Of a stretch of 64,000 nucleotides of DNA, positions 16,966 through 25,751 are shown piece by piece. Source of the DNA: MKUN01 sp964481425 (GTDB lineage Bacteria; Bacteroidota; Bacteroidia; Chitinophagales; Chitinophagaceae); NCBI GenBank assembly GCA_964481425.1, contig CAYZTM010000013.1, forward strand, positions 37,323 through 101,322, in the 5' to 3' direction. Position 1 is the stretch's first letter. Each line of letters starts with the position of its first letter. The notes under the pieces were generated by a model that ran no database searches, was not told where the DNA came from, and was given only the letters and a program-made list of their open reading frames with translations. The translations under genes were made by a program, and so were the position numbers.

Positions 16966-17601
16966 ATGCCGCAGAAATCTACCCCCAAACACATTGCCGT
17001 AGCAGGGAACATCGGCGCTGGCAAGACCACGCTGACCACTATGCTCGCAAAACATTACAAGTGGACCCCGCATTTCGAAGATGTGGACCATAACCCCTAC
17101 CTGGTAGATTTTTATGACGATATGCATCGCTGGTCCTTCAACCTGCAGATATACTTCCTGAACAATCGCCTGGGCCAGTTGCTGAACATACGCAACGGTA
17201 AGGATACCGTGATACAGGATCGTACCATATACGAAGATGCCTACATCTTTGCGCCCAACCTCTACGAAATGGGCCTGATGACCAAACGAGATTTTGAGAA
17301 CTATGCCTCATTCTTCAATACGCTCCGCCGGATGGTGAACCCGCCCGACCTGCTCATCTACCTCAAAGCCAGCATACCCAAGCTGGTGGACCAGATACAA
17401 AAGCGGGGCAGGGACTATGAAGAGAACATACGCCTCGACTACCTGAAACGCCTGAATACTTTTTACGATAAATGGATAAGCCAGTACAACGATGGGCCCC
17501 TGCTCGTTGTGGATATTGACCATATTAATTTTGCCGATAACGAAGAAGACTTTGCAGAAGTGGTGCGCCGTATAGATGCACAGATACACGGACTTTTCTA
17601 A
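16966..17601 (+). CDS. Deoxynucleoside kinase
   Basis: The 211-residue cytosolic kinase phosphorylates deoxynucleosides (deoxyadenosine/deoxyguanosine-type salvage). It has a Walker A motif GNIGAGKTT near residue 15, the ERS-like DRTIYEDAYIF motif, and a lid segment with KRGRDYEENIRLDYL (the RxxxRE-type region). Its length and motifs match bacterial dGK/dCK-like kinases; substrate preference cannot be read from sequence alone. It stands between trpS and the DUF5686 gene on the same strand. Confidence 0.9.
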   Translation: MPQKSTPKHIAVAGNIGAGKTTLTTMLAKHYKWTPHFEDVDHNPYLVDFYDDMHRWSFNLQIYFLNNRLGQLLNIRNGKDTVIQDRTIYEDAYIFAPNLYEMGLMTKRDFENYASFFNTLRRMVNPPDLLIYLKASIPKLVDQIQKRGRDYEENIRLDYLKRLNTFYDKWISQYNDGPLLVVDIDHINFADNEEDFAEVVRRIDAQIHGLF

Positions 17602-17660
17602 GCATTGTAACTTTTTTCGTTTCGCGGCGATATACTGTCGGTACCAAGCCATCACTGCTC

Positions 17661-20237
17661 ATGAATAAGTTTCTATACCTGCTGATCTTATTTTCTCTTG
17701 CCGGTGTTCAGTCTTTACGCGCAGGCACCCTGAAAGGGAAGGTCACCGATTCAAAGGGCCAGTCCTTACCCTTTGCCATAGTCTATATTCAAAACACTAC
17801 CATGGGCACCAGCGCCAATGCAGATGGACTTTACCAGCTCAATCTTGCTCCCGGTAACTATAAAGTAGTATGCCAGTACATGGGTTTCAGCCAAAGCATC
17901 CATACGGTCACGATAAAGGGTATCGAGACGGTAACGCAGGATTTTTCGCTTAAAGACCAGGGCCTTCAGATGAAGGAAGTGACCATAAAAGATGAGGACC
18001 CTGCCTATACCATAATCAGGAAGACCATTGAGAAACGCAGTTTTCACCTGGGGCAGGTAAGGTCTTTTCAAACAGGTATATACCTCAAAGGGGTTTTGCG
18101 CAACCGTATGCTGCCCGATGTAGGTATAATGAAACTGGTTGCGGGTAAAGATGCAAAGGGAAAGAATAATAAAAAGGAGATAGCTGAGGCAATGGGTATG
18201 GACTCTACCGGTAAGGCAGTGCTATACCTCTGCGAGGAAAAGGCAGATTATTATTCCGAGGAACCCGATAAGCGAAGGACTGTTATTCATTCGGTGCGCG
18301 AGAGTGGCAATCCCAACGGCCTGGGCTTCTCCCAGATGCCCCCCGTGGTTACTTTTTACGAGAATAACATCAACCTGCTCGATAACCTCAGTCCCAGGGG
18401 CTTCATATCGCCTATCAGCGATAATGCCCTGCATTACTACCGTTACAAATATGAGGGCGAATTCAAAGAGGGCAAATACACCATTGATAAAATAAAGGTG
18501 ATACCAAAGCGGGCGTATGAGCCCCTTTTCCAGGGCGACCTTTATATAGTGGATGGCGACTGGGCCATATATAGTCTCAGTATGCTCCTGACCAAAAAAA
18601 GCGGCATGTCTTTCCTCGATACCATGCGTATCGACCAGGTCTTCCTGCCTTTACGTGAAGATACCTGGGTCATCAAGAACCAGGTCTGGTACCCTACCAT
18701 AAAGGTACTGGGCTTCGATATTACAGGCTATTTCGTTACGGTATATGATAACCAGAAGGTGAACGAGCCCATCCCGGACACGATATTCCAAAAGAAGGTG
18801 GTCAGCGTATACGACAAACAGGCCAATAAAATAGATACCGGGTACTGGACCAATGTACGTCCTGTACCGCTTGAGGAAGATGAAAGTGTGGATTATCACG
18901 TCAAGGATAGCATCCGTATCCATGATGAAGACCCCCATGTAAAGGACTCCGTTCGCCGCCGGGGCAACAGGCTTGGTCTTGGGGGGCTGCTGCTAACCGG
19001 TGAGACCTTCAATACCAAAGAGTACAAGCAGAGTTTTACATTGAATCCTATATTGCCCGTTTTTGATGGCATGGTCAATTACAATACTGTAGAGGGCGTC
19101 AATGTAGCGCCAAAGCTCTGGTGGAACTATAAAGCTGATACAGGCAAAACTATAAGCGGTAAGCTGGCAGTACGCTATGGCTTGAACAATGCACACTTTA
19201 ATTCGATCGCAAAACTTGCCTACCGTAATGATGCAAAGGATTGGAAAGGACGCTATTGGGCTATTGGGGTCGAAGGAGGAAAATATGTATTTCAATATAA
19301 CCCGGATAACCCGATCCCAGAGTTTTATAATACCATATCCACATTATTCTACCGTAAGAACTATATGAAGATATATGAGCGCTGGGAGGCAGCCCTTGCC
19401 TTTACCCGTAATTATGGTAATGGATTCATGTGGAATGCGAAGACCGAGTTTCAGCACAGAATACCCTTAAATAATACTACAGGGTACAACTGGGCATCGG
19501 CAAACGTATTGCCATTCACAGATAACCTGCCTTCTGAGTTAAGTACGTATCAATGGTCGGAATATAATGCAGTATTGCTCAAATTGTCCGTTTCCTACAA
19601 GCCCGGCTATACCTATGTGCAATACCCCGATTATAAAATGCCACAGGGGAGCAGGTGGCCTTTGTTCACATTGCAGTATGAGAAAGGTATTCCTAACCTG
19701 CTCAACAGCATCACTGATTTCGATAAGTGGCGTTTCAGTATAAAGGACGAACTACGCCTTAAAATGCTGGGCAGCATATCTTATGTACTGGCTGCGGGCG
19801 GCTTTTTCAATACCAATTATGTAGGCATCCCCGACATGAAGCACCTTGACGGCAACCAGACTGCCCTTGCTACACCATACCTGAAGAGCTTCCAACTGGC
19901 CCCTTACTACCGGTACAGCAATACAGAGCCCATATACGGTGAGGCACATGTAGAGTACAACCTGCAGGGCCTGCTGACCAATAAGATACCCTTATTGCGC
20001 CAGGCGCGTTGGTTCCTGCTTATTGGTAACAATACTTTTTATGCCCGTCAAAATGACTATTATACAGAGGCGTTCATAGGTATTGACAACCTCGGTTGGA
20101 AACTCCTTCGCTTCCTGCGTGTCGATTTTGTCGAGTCCTGGGATAACACAGGGGCCAATCATGCCGGTTTCCGTATCGGCCTTAATGCCAGCAGTGTTAT
20201 ACGGATCAATGTCCGCAATGATAATTCAGAGTGGTAG
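17661..20237 (+). CDS. DUF5686 outer-membrane protein with carboxypeptidase-regulatory-like domain
   Basis: The 858-residue protein has a signal peptide (MNKFLYLLILFSLAGVQSLRAG). A CarboxypepD_reg-like beta-sandwich follows at about 24-105 (LKGKVTDSKGQSLPFAIVYIQNTTMGT). The large remainder matches the DUF5686 type found in Bacteroidota. Its C-terminal half has the aromatic strand pattern of a membrane barrel and ends FRIGLNASSVIRINV. It resembles TonB-dependent receptors at the N-terminus but has no plug domain. The function is unknown. The following 500 bp hold the tandem mini-genes. Confidence 0.88.
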   Translation: MNKFLYLLILFSLAGVQSLRAGTLKGKVTDSKGQSLPFAIVYIQNTTMGTSANADGLYQLNLAPGNYKVVCQYMGFSQSIHTVTIKGIETVTQDFSLKDQGLQMKEVTIKDEDPAYTIIRKTIEKRSFHLGQVRSFQTGIYLKGVLRNRMLPDVGIMKLVAGKDAKGKNNKKEIAEAMGMDSTGKAVLYLCEEKADYYSEEPDKRRTVIHSVRESGNPNGLGFSQMPPVVTFYENNINLLDNLSPRGFISPISDNALHYYRYKYEGEFKEGKYTIDKIKVIPKRAYEPLFQGDLYIVDGDWAIYSLSMLLTKKSGMSFLDTMRIDQVFLPLREDTWVIKNQVWYPTIKVLGFDITGYFVTVYDNQKVNEPIPDTIFQKKVVSVYDKQANKIDTGYWTNVRPVPLEEDESVDYHVKDSIRIHDEDPHVKDSVRRRGNRLGLGGLLLTGETFNTKEYKQSFTLNPILPVFDGMVNYNTVEGVNVAPKLWWNYKADTGKTISGKLAVRYGLNNAHFNSIAKLAYRNDAKDWKGRYWAIGVEGGKYVFQYNPDNPIPEFYNTISTLFYRKNYMKIYERWEAALAFTRNYGNGFMWNAKTEFQHRIPLNNTTGYNWASANVLPFTDNLPSELSTYQWSEYNAVLLKLSVSYKPGYTYVQYPDYKMPQGSRWPLFTLQYEKGIPNLLNSITDFDKWRFSIKDELRLKMLGSISYVLAAGGFFNTNYVGIPDMKHLDGNQTALATPYLKSFQLAPYYRYSNTEPIYGEAHVEYNLQGLLTNKIPLLRQARWFLLIGNNTFYARQNDYYTEAFIGIDNLGWKLLRFLRVDFVESWDNTGANHAGFRIGLNASSVIRINVRNDNSEW

Positions 20238-20259
20238 GTTATACCCGATTCTTAATCGC

Positions 20260-20291
20260 TCGTTAAGCAGTTCTAAAGGCCGGGTTAACGA
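20260..20291. promoter_or_regulatory. Inverted repeat upstream of mini-gene copy 1
   Basis: TCGTTAA (20260-20266) and TTAACGA (20285-20291) are exact inverted 7-bp arms around an 18-bp spacer. The same arms and the identical spacer recur at 20529-20560. The position just upstream of the -33 element suggests a regulator-binding site. Confidence 0.55.
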
Positions 20292-20302
20292 GGCTTGAAA
20301 AT

Positions 20303-20333
20303 TTTGTATCGGCTGTTTGTCGTCGCATCTTTG
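20303..20333 (+). promoter_or_regulatory. Promoter of mini-gene copy 1
   Basis: TTTG (20303-20306) and CATCTTTG (20326-20333) are spaced by 19 bp, close to the Bacteroidota TTTG/TAnnTTTG consensus. A small dyad CTTTG/CAAAG overlaps the expected start of transcription. Confidence 0.6.
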
Positions 20334-20360
20334 TGTCATCAAAGCAAAACGAAAAAGATC

Positions 20361-20450
20361 ATGAAAACGATAAATACAAACAACGCCATGAAAAGTATAG
20401 TACTGTTCGCCGGAATGCTTTCCTGCTTCGTACTTGCTATCATCTTCTAA
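20361..20450 (+). CDS. 29-residue membrane peptide (mini-gene copy 1)
   Basis: ATG at 20361 opens a 29-codon frame. The product has a polar Thr/Asn N-terminus and then a single hydrophobic segment containing LFAGMLSCFVLAIIF that runs to the last residue. A second frame 262 bp downstream encodes a near-identical hydrophobic half (FFAGFLSCFVLAIII). The non-conserved part is only the first ten residues. Each copy has its own promoter and inverted repeat, and both keep the internal AMK, where an alternative start would leave 20 residues. Conservation of the frame between copies argues for real translation. It could be a small membrane regulator or a toxin-like peptide. Confidence 0.55.
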   Translation: MKTINTNNAMKSIVLFAGMLSCFVLAIIF

Positions 20451-20488
20451 ATACAGCCCCTGGTCATCCAACCATGAAACATATTTGG

Positions 20489-20515
20489 ATCCCTCGCCTA
20501 AAGCGGGGGATTTTC
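20489..20515 (+). terminator. Hairpin after mini-gene copy 1
   Basis: A 9-bp stem ATCCCTCGC/GCGGGGGAT (one T-G pair, loop CTAAA) is followed by TTTTC. It sits in the same relative place as the terminator of copy 2. Confidence 0.55.
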
Positions 20516-20528
20516 ATTTCTTAACCAG

Positions 20529-20560
20529 TCGTTAAGCAGTTCTAAAGGCCGGGTTAACGA
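20529..20560. promoter_or_regulatory. Inverted repeat upstream of mini-gene copy 2
   Basis: TCGTTAA (20529-20535) and TTAACGA (20554-20560) flank an 18-bp spacer identical to that of copy 1. The offset between the two copies is 269 bp. Confidence 0.55.
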
Positions 20561-20571
20561 AGCTTGAAAAT

Positions 20572-20602
20572 TTTGTATCGGCTGTTTGTCGCAGCATCTT
20601 TG
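20572..20602 (+). promoter_or_regulatory. Promoter of mini-gene copy 2
   Basis: TTTG (20572-20575), a 19-bp spacer and CATCTTTG (20595-20602) repeat the copy 1 promoter almost base for base. Confidence 0.6.
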
Positions 20603-20622
20603 TGTCATCAAAGCAAACAACC

Positions 20623-20715
20623 ATGAAAGCAGCATATACCAATAACGACGCCATGAAAAAGATAATGTTTTTTGCAGGTTTTCTTTCCTGCTTCGTTCTG
20701 GCCATTATCATCTAA
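20623..20715 (+). CDS. 30-residue membrane peptide (mini-gene copy 2)
   Basis: ATG at 20623 opens a 30-codon frame ending TAA at 20713. The hydrophobic half FFAGFLSCFVLAIII aligns with copy 1 without gaps, including the single Cys and the final Ile-Ile pair. The N-terminal ten residues have drifted (AAYTNNDAMKK). Substitutions between the copies keep hydrophobic character, and many codon differences are third-position, which suggests selection on the protein. A terminator hairpin follows. The function is unknown. Confidence 0.55.
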   Translation: MKAAYTNNDAMKKIMFFAGFLSCFVLAIII

Positions 20716-20748
20716 GCAGCCTCTTATCACCATATACCATGAAACACC

Positions 20749-20775
20749 AAGTCCTGCCTCACAGGACTTTTTTTT
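20749..20775 (+). terminator. Terminator after mini-gene copy 2
   Basis: The stem AAGTCCTG/CAGGACTT with loop CCTCA is followed by eight T residues. It reaches the stop codon of the convergent exonuclease gene. Confidence 0.85.
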
Positions 20776-21538
20776 ATAACTCCAGATGCAGGTACACCGG
20801 GCAGTGGTCGGAGTGTTTTACCATAGGGTATATCTCTGCTGCTTTTATCTGCGCTCTGAGTGGTTCCGTAACATTTATGTAATCGATACGCCAGCCTTTG
20901 TTATTGTTCCGGGCATTTGCCCTGAGGCTCCACCAGGTGTAGTGATGCGGGTCGGGGTTCAGCTGGCGAAAGCTATCTACAAAACCATGCTCAAAGAACT
21001 TATCCATCCAGGCCCTCTCTTCCGGCAAAAAACCGGAGGAGTTCTTATTGCTTACCGGGTTATGGATGTCTATGGGCTTGTGGCAGATATTGTAGTCGCC
21101 GCAAACTATTAAGCGGGGCCTTGTTTTTCTAAGCTCGCCGAGGTAGCCGAAGAATTCATCCAGCCACTGGTATTTGTAGGTCTGCCTTTCTTCCCCCGAG
21201 GTGCCGCTCGGGAAGTAGGCATTGATCAATGTAGTATCTCCATAATCAGCGCGGATGACCCGGCCTTCAAAGTCGCTTTGACTGATCCCATTGCCATAAT
21301 GCACCTGGTCAGGCTTTATTTTTGAGAATATGGCCACACCGCTGTATCCTTTCTTCTGTGCAGGGAACCAGTGGTCCTGGTATCCCAGGGCTTCTATTGC
21401 ACTTGTATCCACATCTTCCTTGGTGGCTTTTATTTCTTGCAGGCATATTATGTCCGCCGGGTCGGTTTTCAGCCAGTCGGTAAAGCCTTTCTTTATGGCG
21501 CTTCTCAGCCCATTTACATTATAACTTACGATACGCAT
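20774..21538 (-). CDS. xth: Exodeoxyribonuclease III
   Basis: This 254-residue AP endonuclease/3'-5' exonuclease acts in base-excision repair. Key residues are visible: Asn7 (SYNVNGLRS), metal-binding Glu35 (CLQEIKA), the GDYNICHKPID segment, and the catalytic Asp-His pair near D244-H245 (KHSDHCPVYL). The length is normal for the ExoIII/XthA type. Its start is six bases from the haem-binding gene's stop on the same strand, so the two may be co-transcribed. Confidence 0.95.
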   Translation of the reverse strand: MRIVSYNVNGLRSAIKKGFTDWLKTDPADIICLQEIKATKEDVDTSAIEALGYQDHWFPAQKKGYSGVAIFSKIKPDQVHYGNGISQSDFEGRVIRADYGDTTLINAYFPSGTSGEERQTYKYQWLDEFFGYLGELRKTRPRLIVCGDYNICHKPIDIHNPVSNKNSSGFLPEERAWMDKFFEHGFVDSFRQLNPDPHHYTWWSLRANARNNNKGWRIDYINVTEPLRAQIKAAEIYPMVKHSDHCPVYLHLEL

Positions 21539-21544
21539 CTCTTT

Positions 21545-21991
21545 CTATTGTATTTGTGCTATGGTCTGGTTGGCCCAGTCATCTATGGCCTTTTTCTGTT
21601 CCGGGCTCAGCACGGCATCTTTATGTATCCACAGGTAGCTGTCCAGCGGCATTTTGTCCTTGTCCACCAGTTTGATCACCTTTTGCAATTTCTTCACTTG
21701 TTTTTGCTTATCCAGCGTGCCGAACTGAGAGAAGTTAAGATGTCTTTTCCCTTCGCTTATGTGGTCATTCAGCCACCATGCCACCGGCTGCACCTGGTTG
21801 TACCAGGGGTAGCGTGTGCTGTCGCTGTGACAGTCGTAGCAGGCCACGCGCATGATAGACTTTACATTTTCCGGCATCGGGTATATTGCCTCTATATGTT
21901 GAGGCCCGCGTGCTGCTATGTTTTTAGCCGGGCGTATGAACTGGATGACGATGAAAGCCAGTACAAGGAAAATGATGATCTTTTTAAGCAT
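21545..21991 (-). CDS. Haem-binding (c-type) membrane-anchored protein
   Basis: The 148-residue product has one N-terminal helix (MLKKIIIFLVLAFIVIQFI) and a single covalent haem motif CYDCH near residue 53. It continues with DSTRYPWYNQVQPVAWWLNDHI, characteristic of the Bacteroidota haem-binding domain family (Haem_bd type). It should sit on the periplasmic face of the inner membrane. A redox role is likely, but the partner is not known. It lies six bases upstream of xth on the same strand, an association with no obvious functional link. Confidence 0.85.
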   Translation of the reverse strand: MLKKIIIFLVLAFIVIQFIRPAKNIAARGPQHIEAIYPMPENVKSIMRVACYDCHSDSTRYPWYNQVQPVAWWLNDHISEGKRHLNFSQFGTLDKQKQVKKLQKVIKLVDKDKMPLDSYLWIHKDAVLSPEQKKAIDDWANQTIAQIQ

Positions 21992-22018
21992 AAAACAAGT
22001 TTGTTCCCTTTTTAAATG

Positions 22019-22048
22019 AATAGCCCCAAACCAATGTTCGGGGCTATT
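22019..22048 (-). terminator. Hairpin downstream of the S9 peptidase gene
   Basis: The arms AATAGCCCC and GGGGCTATT (9 bp) flank a 12-nt loop, 35 bp after the peptidase stop codon. The following U tract is weak, so termination is probable rather than certain. Confidence 0.5.
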
Positions 22049-22083
22049 AAAGTAAGCAATTTTTTGATTTGCGATCGGGGGTA

Positions 22084-24108
22084 TTAATGCAGTGTTTCCT
22101 TCAGCCAGTTAAAGAATTCCCTGTGCCAGGCTATACCGTTCTGTGCATGCAGTACCCAGTGGTTCTCATTGGGCAGGTACAGCAGCCTGCTCTTAATGCC
22201 ATGGAGTTGTGCCGCCTGGAAAGCCTCAAGGCCTTGTTCCACGGGTACACGGTAATCGATACCACCCTGCACGATCATGATCGGTGCTGTCCATTTGTTC
22301 ACGAAATTACTGGGGTTGAATTTCTCATAGCTCTTCGCAGCCGCTGTTTCCCAGTAAGCGCCGCCTATGTCCCAGTTGGCGAACCACAGCTCTTCTGTAG
22401 TGCCATACCAGCTTTTCAGGTCAAAAAGGCCATCGTGGGCAATAAAGGTCTTAAAACGTCCTTCGTGCATACCCGCCAGCATATATACGCTGTAGCCGCC
22501 ATAGCTGGCGCCTATGCAGCCCAGCCTGCTTTTGTCCACATAGCTTTCCTGCGACACATCGTCTATAGCAGCAAGGTAGTCCTGCATAGGGGTGCCTCCC
22601 CAGTCTTTACTAATCTCTTCGTTCCATGCGGTACCAAAGCCGGGCAGACCATGACGGTTAGGTGCTACTATTATGTAGTCATTCGCCGCCATAAGCTGGA
22701 AGTTCCAGCGGAAGCTGTAGAATTGTGATACCTCCGCCTGCGGGCCTCCCTGGCAATAGAGCAGGGTAGCATATTTCTTATGCGGGTTAAAGTCCGGCGG
22801 ATAGATCACCCAGGTAGCCATCTTTTTGCCATCCTTCAGGGTCACCTTCCGCATTTCCACTTTACCCATTTTTATCGAGTTATATATATCGTCATTCTCG
22901 TGCGTTACCTGGTGCATACTGCCATCCTTGCGGTTAACGGCATATATCTCGTTGGCATGGTTCATATCGCAGCGGGTTACGATCATCTCATCCTTACCTT
23001 CGCCCACTATGCCGGTAATGTCAAATTGGCCCTCGGTGGCCTGGCGTATCTCGGGGCGGGTAGTTTGTTTGATGTCACCGGGTATGTATGCTTCAAACAG
23101 TTGCTGGGTACCTTTCCATGGTGCCGAGAAGTAGATGTTGCCATTGTTCACCCATGAGAAACCGTCCACGGTACCATCCCATCCATCGGTTACATTTATT
23201 TTCCATGCCGAAGAAGGTGCATCGAGTTCCGCAACCATTATATTGTTCTTGTCCGATTCGTAACCGTCATGGGCCATGCTCAGCCATGCTATACGCCTGC
23301 CGTCAGGGCTGAAAGCGGGTTGGGTATCATAACCATCCATCCCTGCGGTCCAGTTTACAGTACGGTGGGCCACTACATCATAATAGTACAGGTCCGTATT
23401 GGTGCTTATTGCATAGGCCTTGCCTGTTTTCTTCTTGCACACATATACCAAGCCTTTACTGTTAGGCCGCCATACCATGTCTTCCGGCCCGCCAAAAGGT
23501 TTTTGCGGGCAGTCATACGGCTCGTCGGCCATTATGTCTATTGCCTTGTTCTTTTTTACATCGGCTATGAATACATGCGAGAATTTACCGTCTTCCCATG
23601 TATCCCAGTGGCGGTACATCAGGTCGTTGTACACCTGCATGGTCGACTTTGGCAGATCTGGGAATATATCTTTCGCCAATATGGGTGTCACCATTACATC
23701 TTTGGAGAATGCAATGTAGCGGCCATTGGGCGATACTTTTATGTTCTCTGCATCCTGAAGCCCGCTATAGAAGGTCCTCCACGTTTTGCCGTTATCCTGG
23801 CTCGAGAAGAGGGTCTTGCCGTCGGTAGCATACCATACGTTCTTGTCGCGTTGCACGATGTCCTTTCCTTCGGCTACTGAGTATTCCCGTTTTTCACCTG
23901 TAGTGGTGTTGATCACGTAATGTTTGGTACTGCTCTTTTCGGTATGCCAGTCATACTGTTTTGCTGCATAGTATATGCGGTCGCCGTTTGGCGATATACC
24001 TTCCCCGCTTACGCGTTTCAGGCTCCACAGCATTTCAGGGGTCATGCGGCTTTGCGCATTCACTCCGATTGAGGCCAGTAGTAAAACCGGTATTATTAGT
24101 TTTTTCAT
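22084..24108 (-). CDS. Exported S9 family prolyl/acylaminoacyl peptidase
   Basis: The 674-residue serine peptidase has a signal peptide (MKKLIIPVLLLASIGVNAQ). An N-terminal beta-propeller with WD40-like/TolB strands follows (PAFSPDGRRIAWLS near residue 265). The C-terminal alpha/beta-hydrolase catalytic domain carries the nucleophile in GASYGGYS (near residue 540), the Asp in GGIDYRVPVEQG and the His in NENHWVL near the C-terminus. It should release dipeptides or acyl-amino acids from peptides in the periplasm. It stands alone, with a hairpin downstream. Confidence 0.93.
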   Translation of the reverse strand: MKKLIIPVLLLASIGVNAQSRMTPEMLWSLKRVSGEGISPNGDRIYYAAKQYDWHTEKSSTKHYVINTTTGEKREYSVAEGKDIVQRDKNVWYATDGKTLFSSQDNGKTWRTFYSGLQDAENIKVSPNGRYIAFSKDVMVTPILAKDIFPDLPKSTMQVYNDLMYRHWDTWEDGKFSHVFIADVKKNKAIDIMADEPYDCPQKPFGGPEDMVWRPNSKGLVYVCKKKTGKAYAISTNTDLYYYDVVAHRTVNWTAGMDGYDTQPAFSPDGRRIAWLSMAHDGYESDKNNIMVAELDAPSSAWKINVTDGWDGTVDGFSWVNNGNIYFSAPWKGTQQLFEAYIPGDIKQTTRPEIRQATEGQFDITGIVGEGKDEMIVTRCDMNHANEIYAVNRKDGSMHQVTHENDDIYNSIKMGKVEMRKVTLKDGKKMATWVIYPPDFNPHKKYATLLYCQGGPQAEVSQFYSFRWNFQLMAANDYIIVAPNRHGLPGFGTAWNEEISKDWGGTPMQDYLAAIDDVSQESYVDKSRLGCIGASYGGYSVYMLAGMHEGRFKTFIAHDGLFDLKSWYGTTEELWFANWDIGGAYWETAAAKSYEKFNPSNFVNKWTAPIMIVQGGIDYRVPVEQGLEAFQAAQLHGIKSRLLYLPNENHWVLHAQNGIAWHREFFNWLKETLH

Positions 24109-24136
24109 ATCTTTTGCTTACAGTTTGGCAAAATAA

Positions 24137-25612
24137 TCATTTTCTCTTTTGCTCGTTACCTTTTTCCTTTTCAGCCCCAATCCTGGGCTTCTTTGGGGGC
24201 TCAAAGTCTATATTGTTTTCCCAGCCGGCTTTTAGCGATACGGTGCCCATGTATGGGATCACCATTTCCGGTTGCCGGTGCGCCAGCAGGTCCCCGGTAT
24301 CCCATTTGCCGTTGCCATTTGCATCGTCTATTACCAGCATGGTGTAGGTGCCTGGTTTCAGCAGGGTTTTCTTTACTATCGTATCCGTTACGGGTGCCAG
24401 GTGCACCGTATCCTTATCCTTCTTGATTAGCAGCAGGTAGCGCTTGTCCAGGTATTTAGCCGGCAGGTGCACGTTCAGCTTGCCATAATCATCTTCGTCT
24501 TGTGTGCGGAAGGCATATTTCGATGGCATGGCTTCATGGCCCGATGTATCTTTTGCAAAGCCCTTTTTCAATTTGAGGGTATACAAGGTGTTTTGTTTCC
24601 ATTGGGCATGGAGCAGCAATACATTTTTTCGGATGCTGTCACGCATCACGCTTACGCTCTCTTGCTTGTCTGTGGTGTCCAGGTACAGGCCTATATGCCC
24701 GGCATTTATACTATCTATTTCATTATTGAAGGTTATTTCTATCGGGGTCGTTACGTCTTTAGTGCGCTTGCTTTTATTCGTGGTATCTACATTCAGGGTA
24801 TAGCTCAGTTCTTTGGGAGCTTCCGCTTTACTGCCCAGCCTGCGGCCCGATCTCAGGCTGTCTGAACTGAATTTTGCGGTATCTACCGCTTCTGGGAATA
24901 TCCTCAGCGATACGTTCACATTACTGTCACCCGGGCGTACGGTCTTTTCGGTAAATGCTATCCATTCATTCAGCCCGTCATATACCAGGTTCTCATTGGC
25001 ATCACGCAGCGCGAATATCCTAAGGTTCCTTCCGGGCAATCCTTTTATGGAAAAGCGCCCGTTCTCCACCTTACCTACATACAAGGGCTTTTCACGCAAT
25101 ACTGCACTATCGGTCTTATTACCATTATACAGTAGCACATAAGACCCGCTGTCAGGCATGCCTGTAACGGCATTGGTCACCTCACCGCTTATTTCCAGCG
25201 AGTCAAAATAACTGCCGGTACTGAACGTGTAGCTGTAGCCGCTGAAGGCATTTCCTTCATGCAGGTCTTTGATTGCTTTACCGAACGATATGCGGTAGGT
25301 GGTATTGTCCTGCAGCAAAGTATCATCGATCTTTACCGTCACTTTTTTATAGGCCCCGGTCACACTTATCGGTATGGGTAGGATGGGGGAGATGACCACT
25401 TCCTTTGCGGCATCGCTAACATTGATGAACTCGTTGAATTTCAGCTCCAGTTTGGTCACCCTTGTGTTCAGCATCGAGTCTTTAGGGCTCACCGATACCA
25501 GTTTGGGAGGCTGGGTATCCTTTTTGCCGCCGGGCAGCGTACTGATATTGGCGCAGCCACCGGCCGTTACGGCTAACATAAATAATACAATAAGGCCGCG
25601 AAAACCATTCAT
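24137..25612 (-). CDS. Ig-like domain lipoprotein
   Basis: The 491-residue product starts at MNGFRGLIVLFML, seven codons inside the longest frame. It has a lipobox (TAGGC near residues 16-20). A bacterial Ig-like domain (Big_5 type) follows at about 35-130 (PPKLVSVSPKDSMLNTRVTKLELKFNEFIN ... YTFSTGSYFDS). A similar Ig-like stretch occurs near 285-375 (ITFNNEIDSINAGHIGLYLD). Such proteins are common outer-membrane lipoproteins in Bacteroidota. The function is unknown. Confidence 0.8.
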   Translation of the reverse strand: MNGFRGLIVLFMLAVTAGGCANISTLPGGKKDTQPPKLVSVSPKDSMLNTRVTKLELKFNEFINVSDAAKEVVISPILPIPISVTGAYKKVTVKIDDTLLQDNTTYRISFGKAIKDLHEGNAFSGYSYTFSTGSYFDSLEISGEVTNAVTGMPDSGSYVLLYNGNKTDSAVLREKPLYVGKVENGRFSIKGLPGRNLRIFALRDANENLVYDGLNEWIAFTEKTVRPGDSNVNVSLRIFPEAVDTAKFSSDSLRSGRRLGSKAEAPKELSYTLNVDTTNKSKRTKDVTTPIEITFNNEIDSINAGHIGLYLDTTDKQESVSVMRDSIRKNVLLLHAQWKQNTLYTLKLKKGFAKDTSGHEAMPSKYAFRTQDEDDYGKLNVHLPAKYLDKRYLLLIKKDKDTVHLAPVTDTIVKKTLLKPGTYTMLVIDDANGNGKWDTGDLLAHRQPEMVIPYMGTVSLKAGWENNIDFEPPKKPRIGAEKEKGNEQKRK

Positions 25613-25751
25613 TTGTGCCCAAAAATAACACATAAGCGCTTACCTAACCTATTTTACCTTTTAGTACGTCTTTTATACTGTTACGGCAAATTTGCATTAT
25701 CGATATGCAAAAATGTCGTATGTTTGTTGTAAAGGTTAAAAACTCTTTATT

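Noticed and set aside
20474..20522. Short frame MKHIWIPRLK... after mini-gene copy 1
   Set aside because: It overlaps the terminator hairpin, and the corresponding frame after copy 2 runs into the T tract and is not conserved.
22069..23880. Several 100-220-codon frames opposite the S9 peptidase
   Set aside because: The peptidase has an intact catalytic triad and signal peptide; the antisense frames have no family resemblance.
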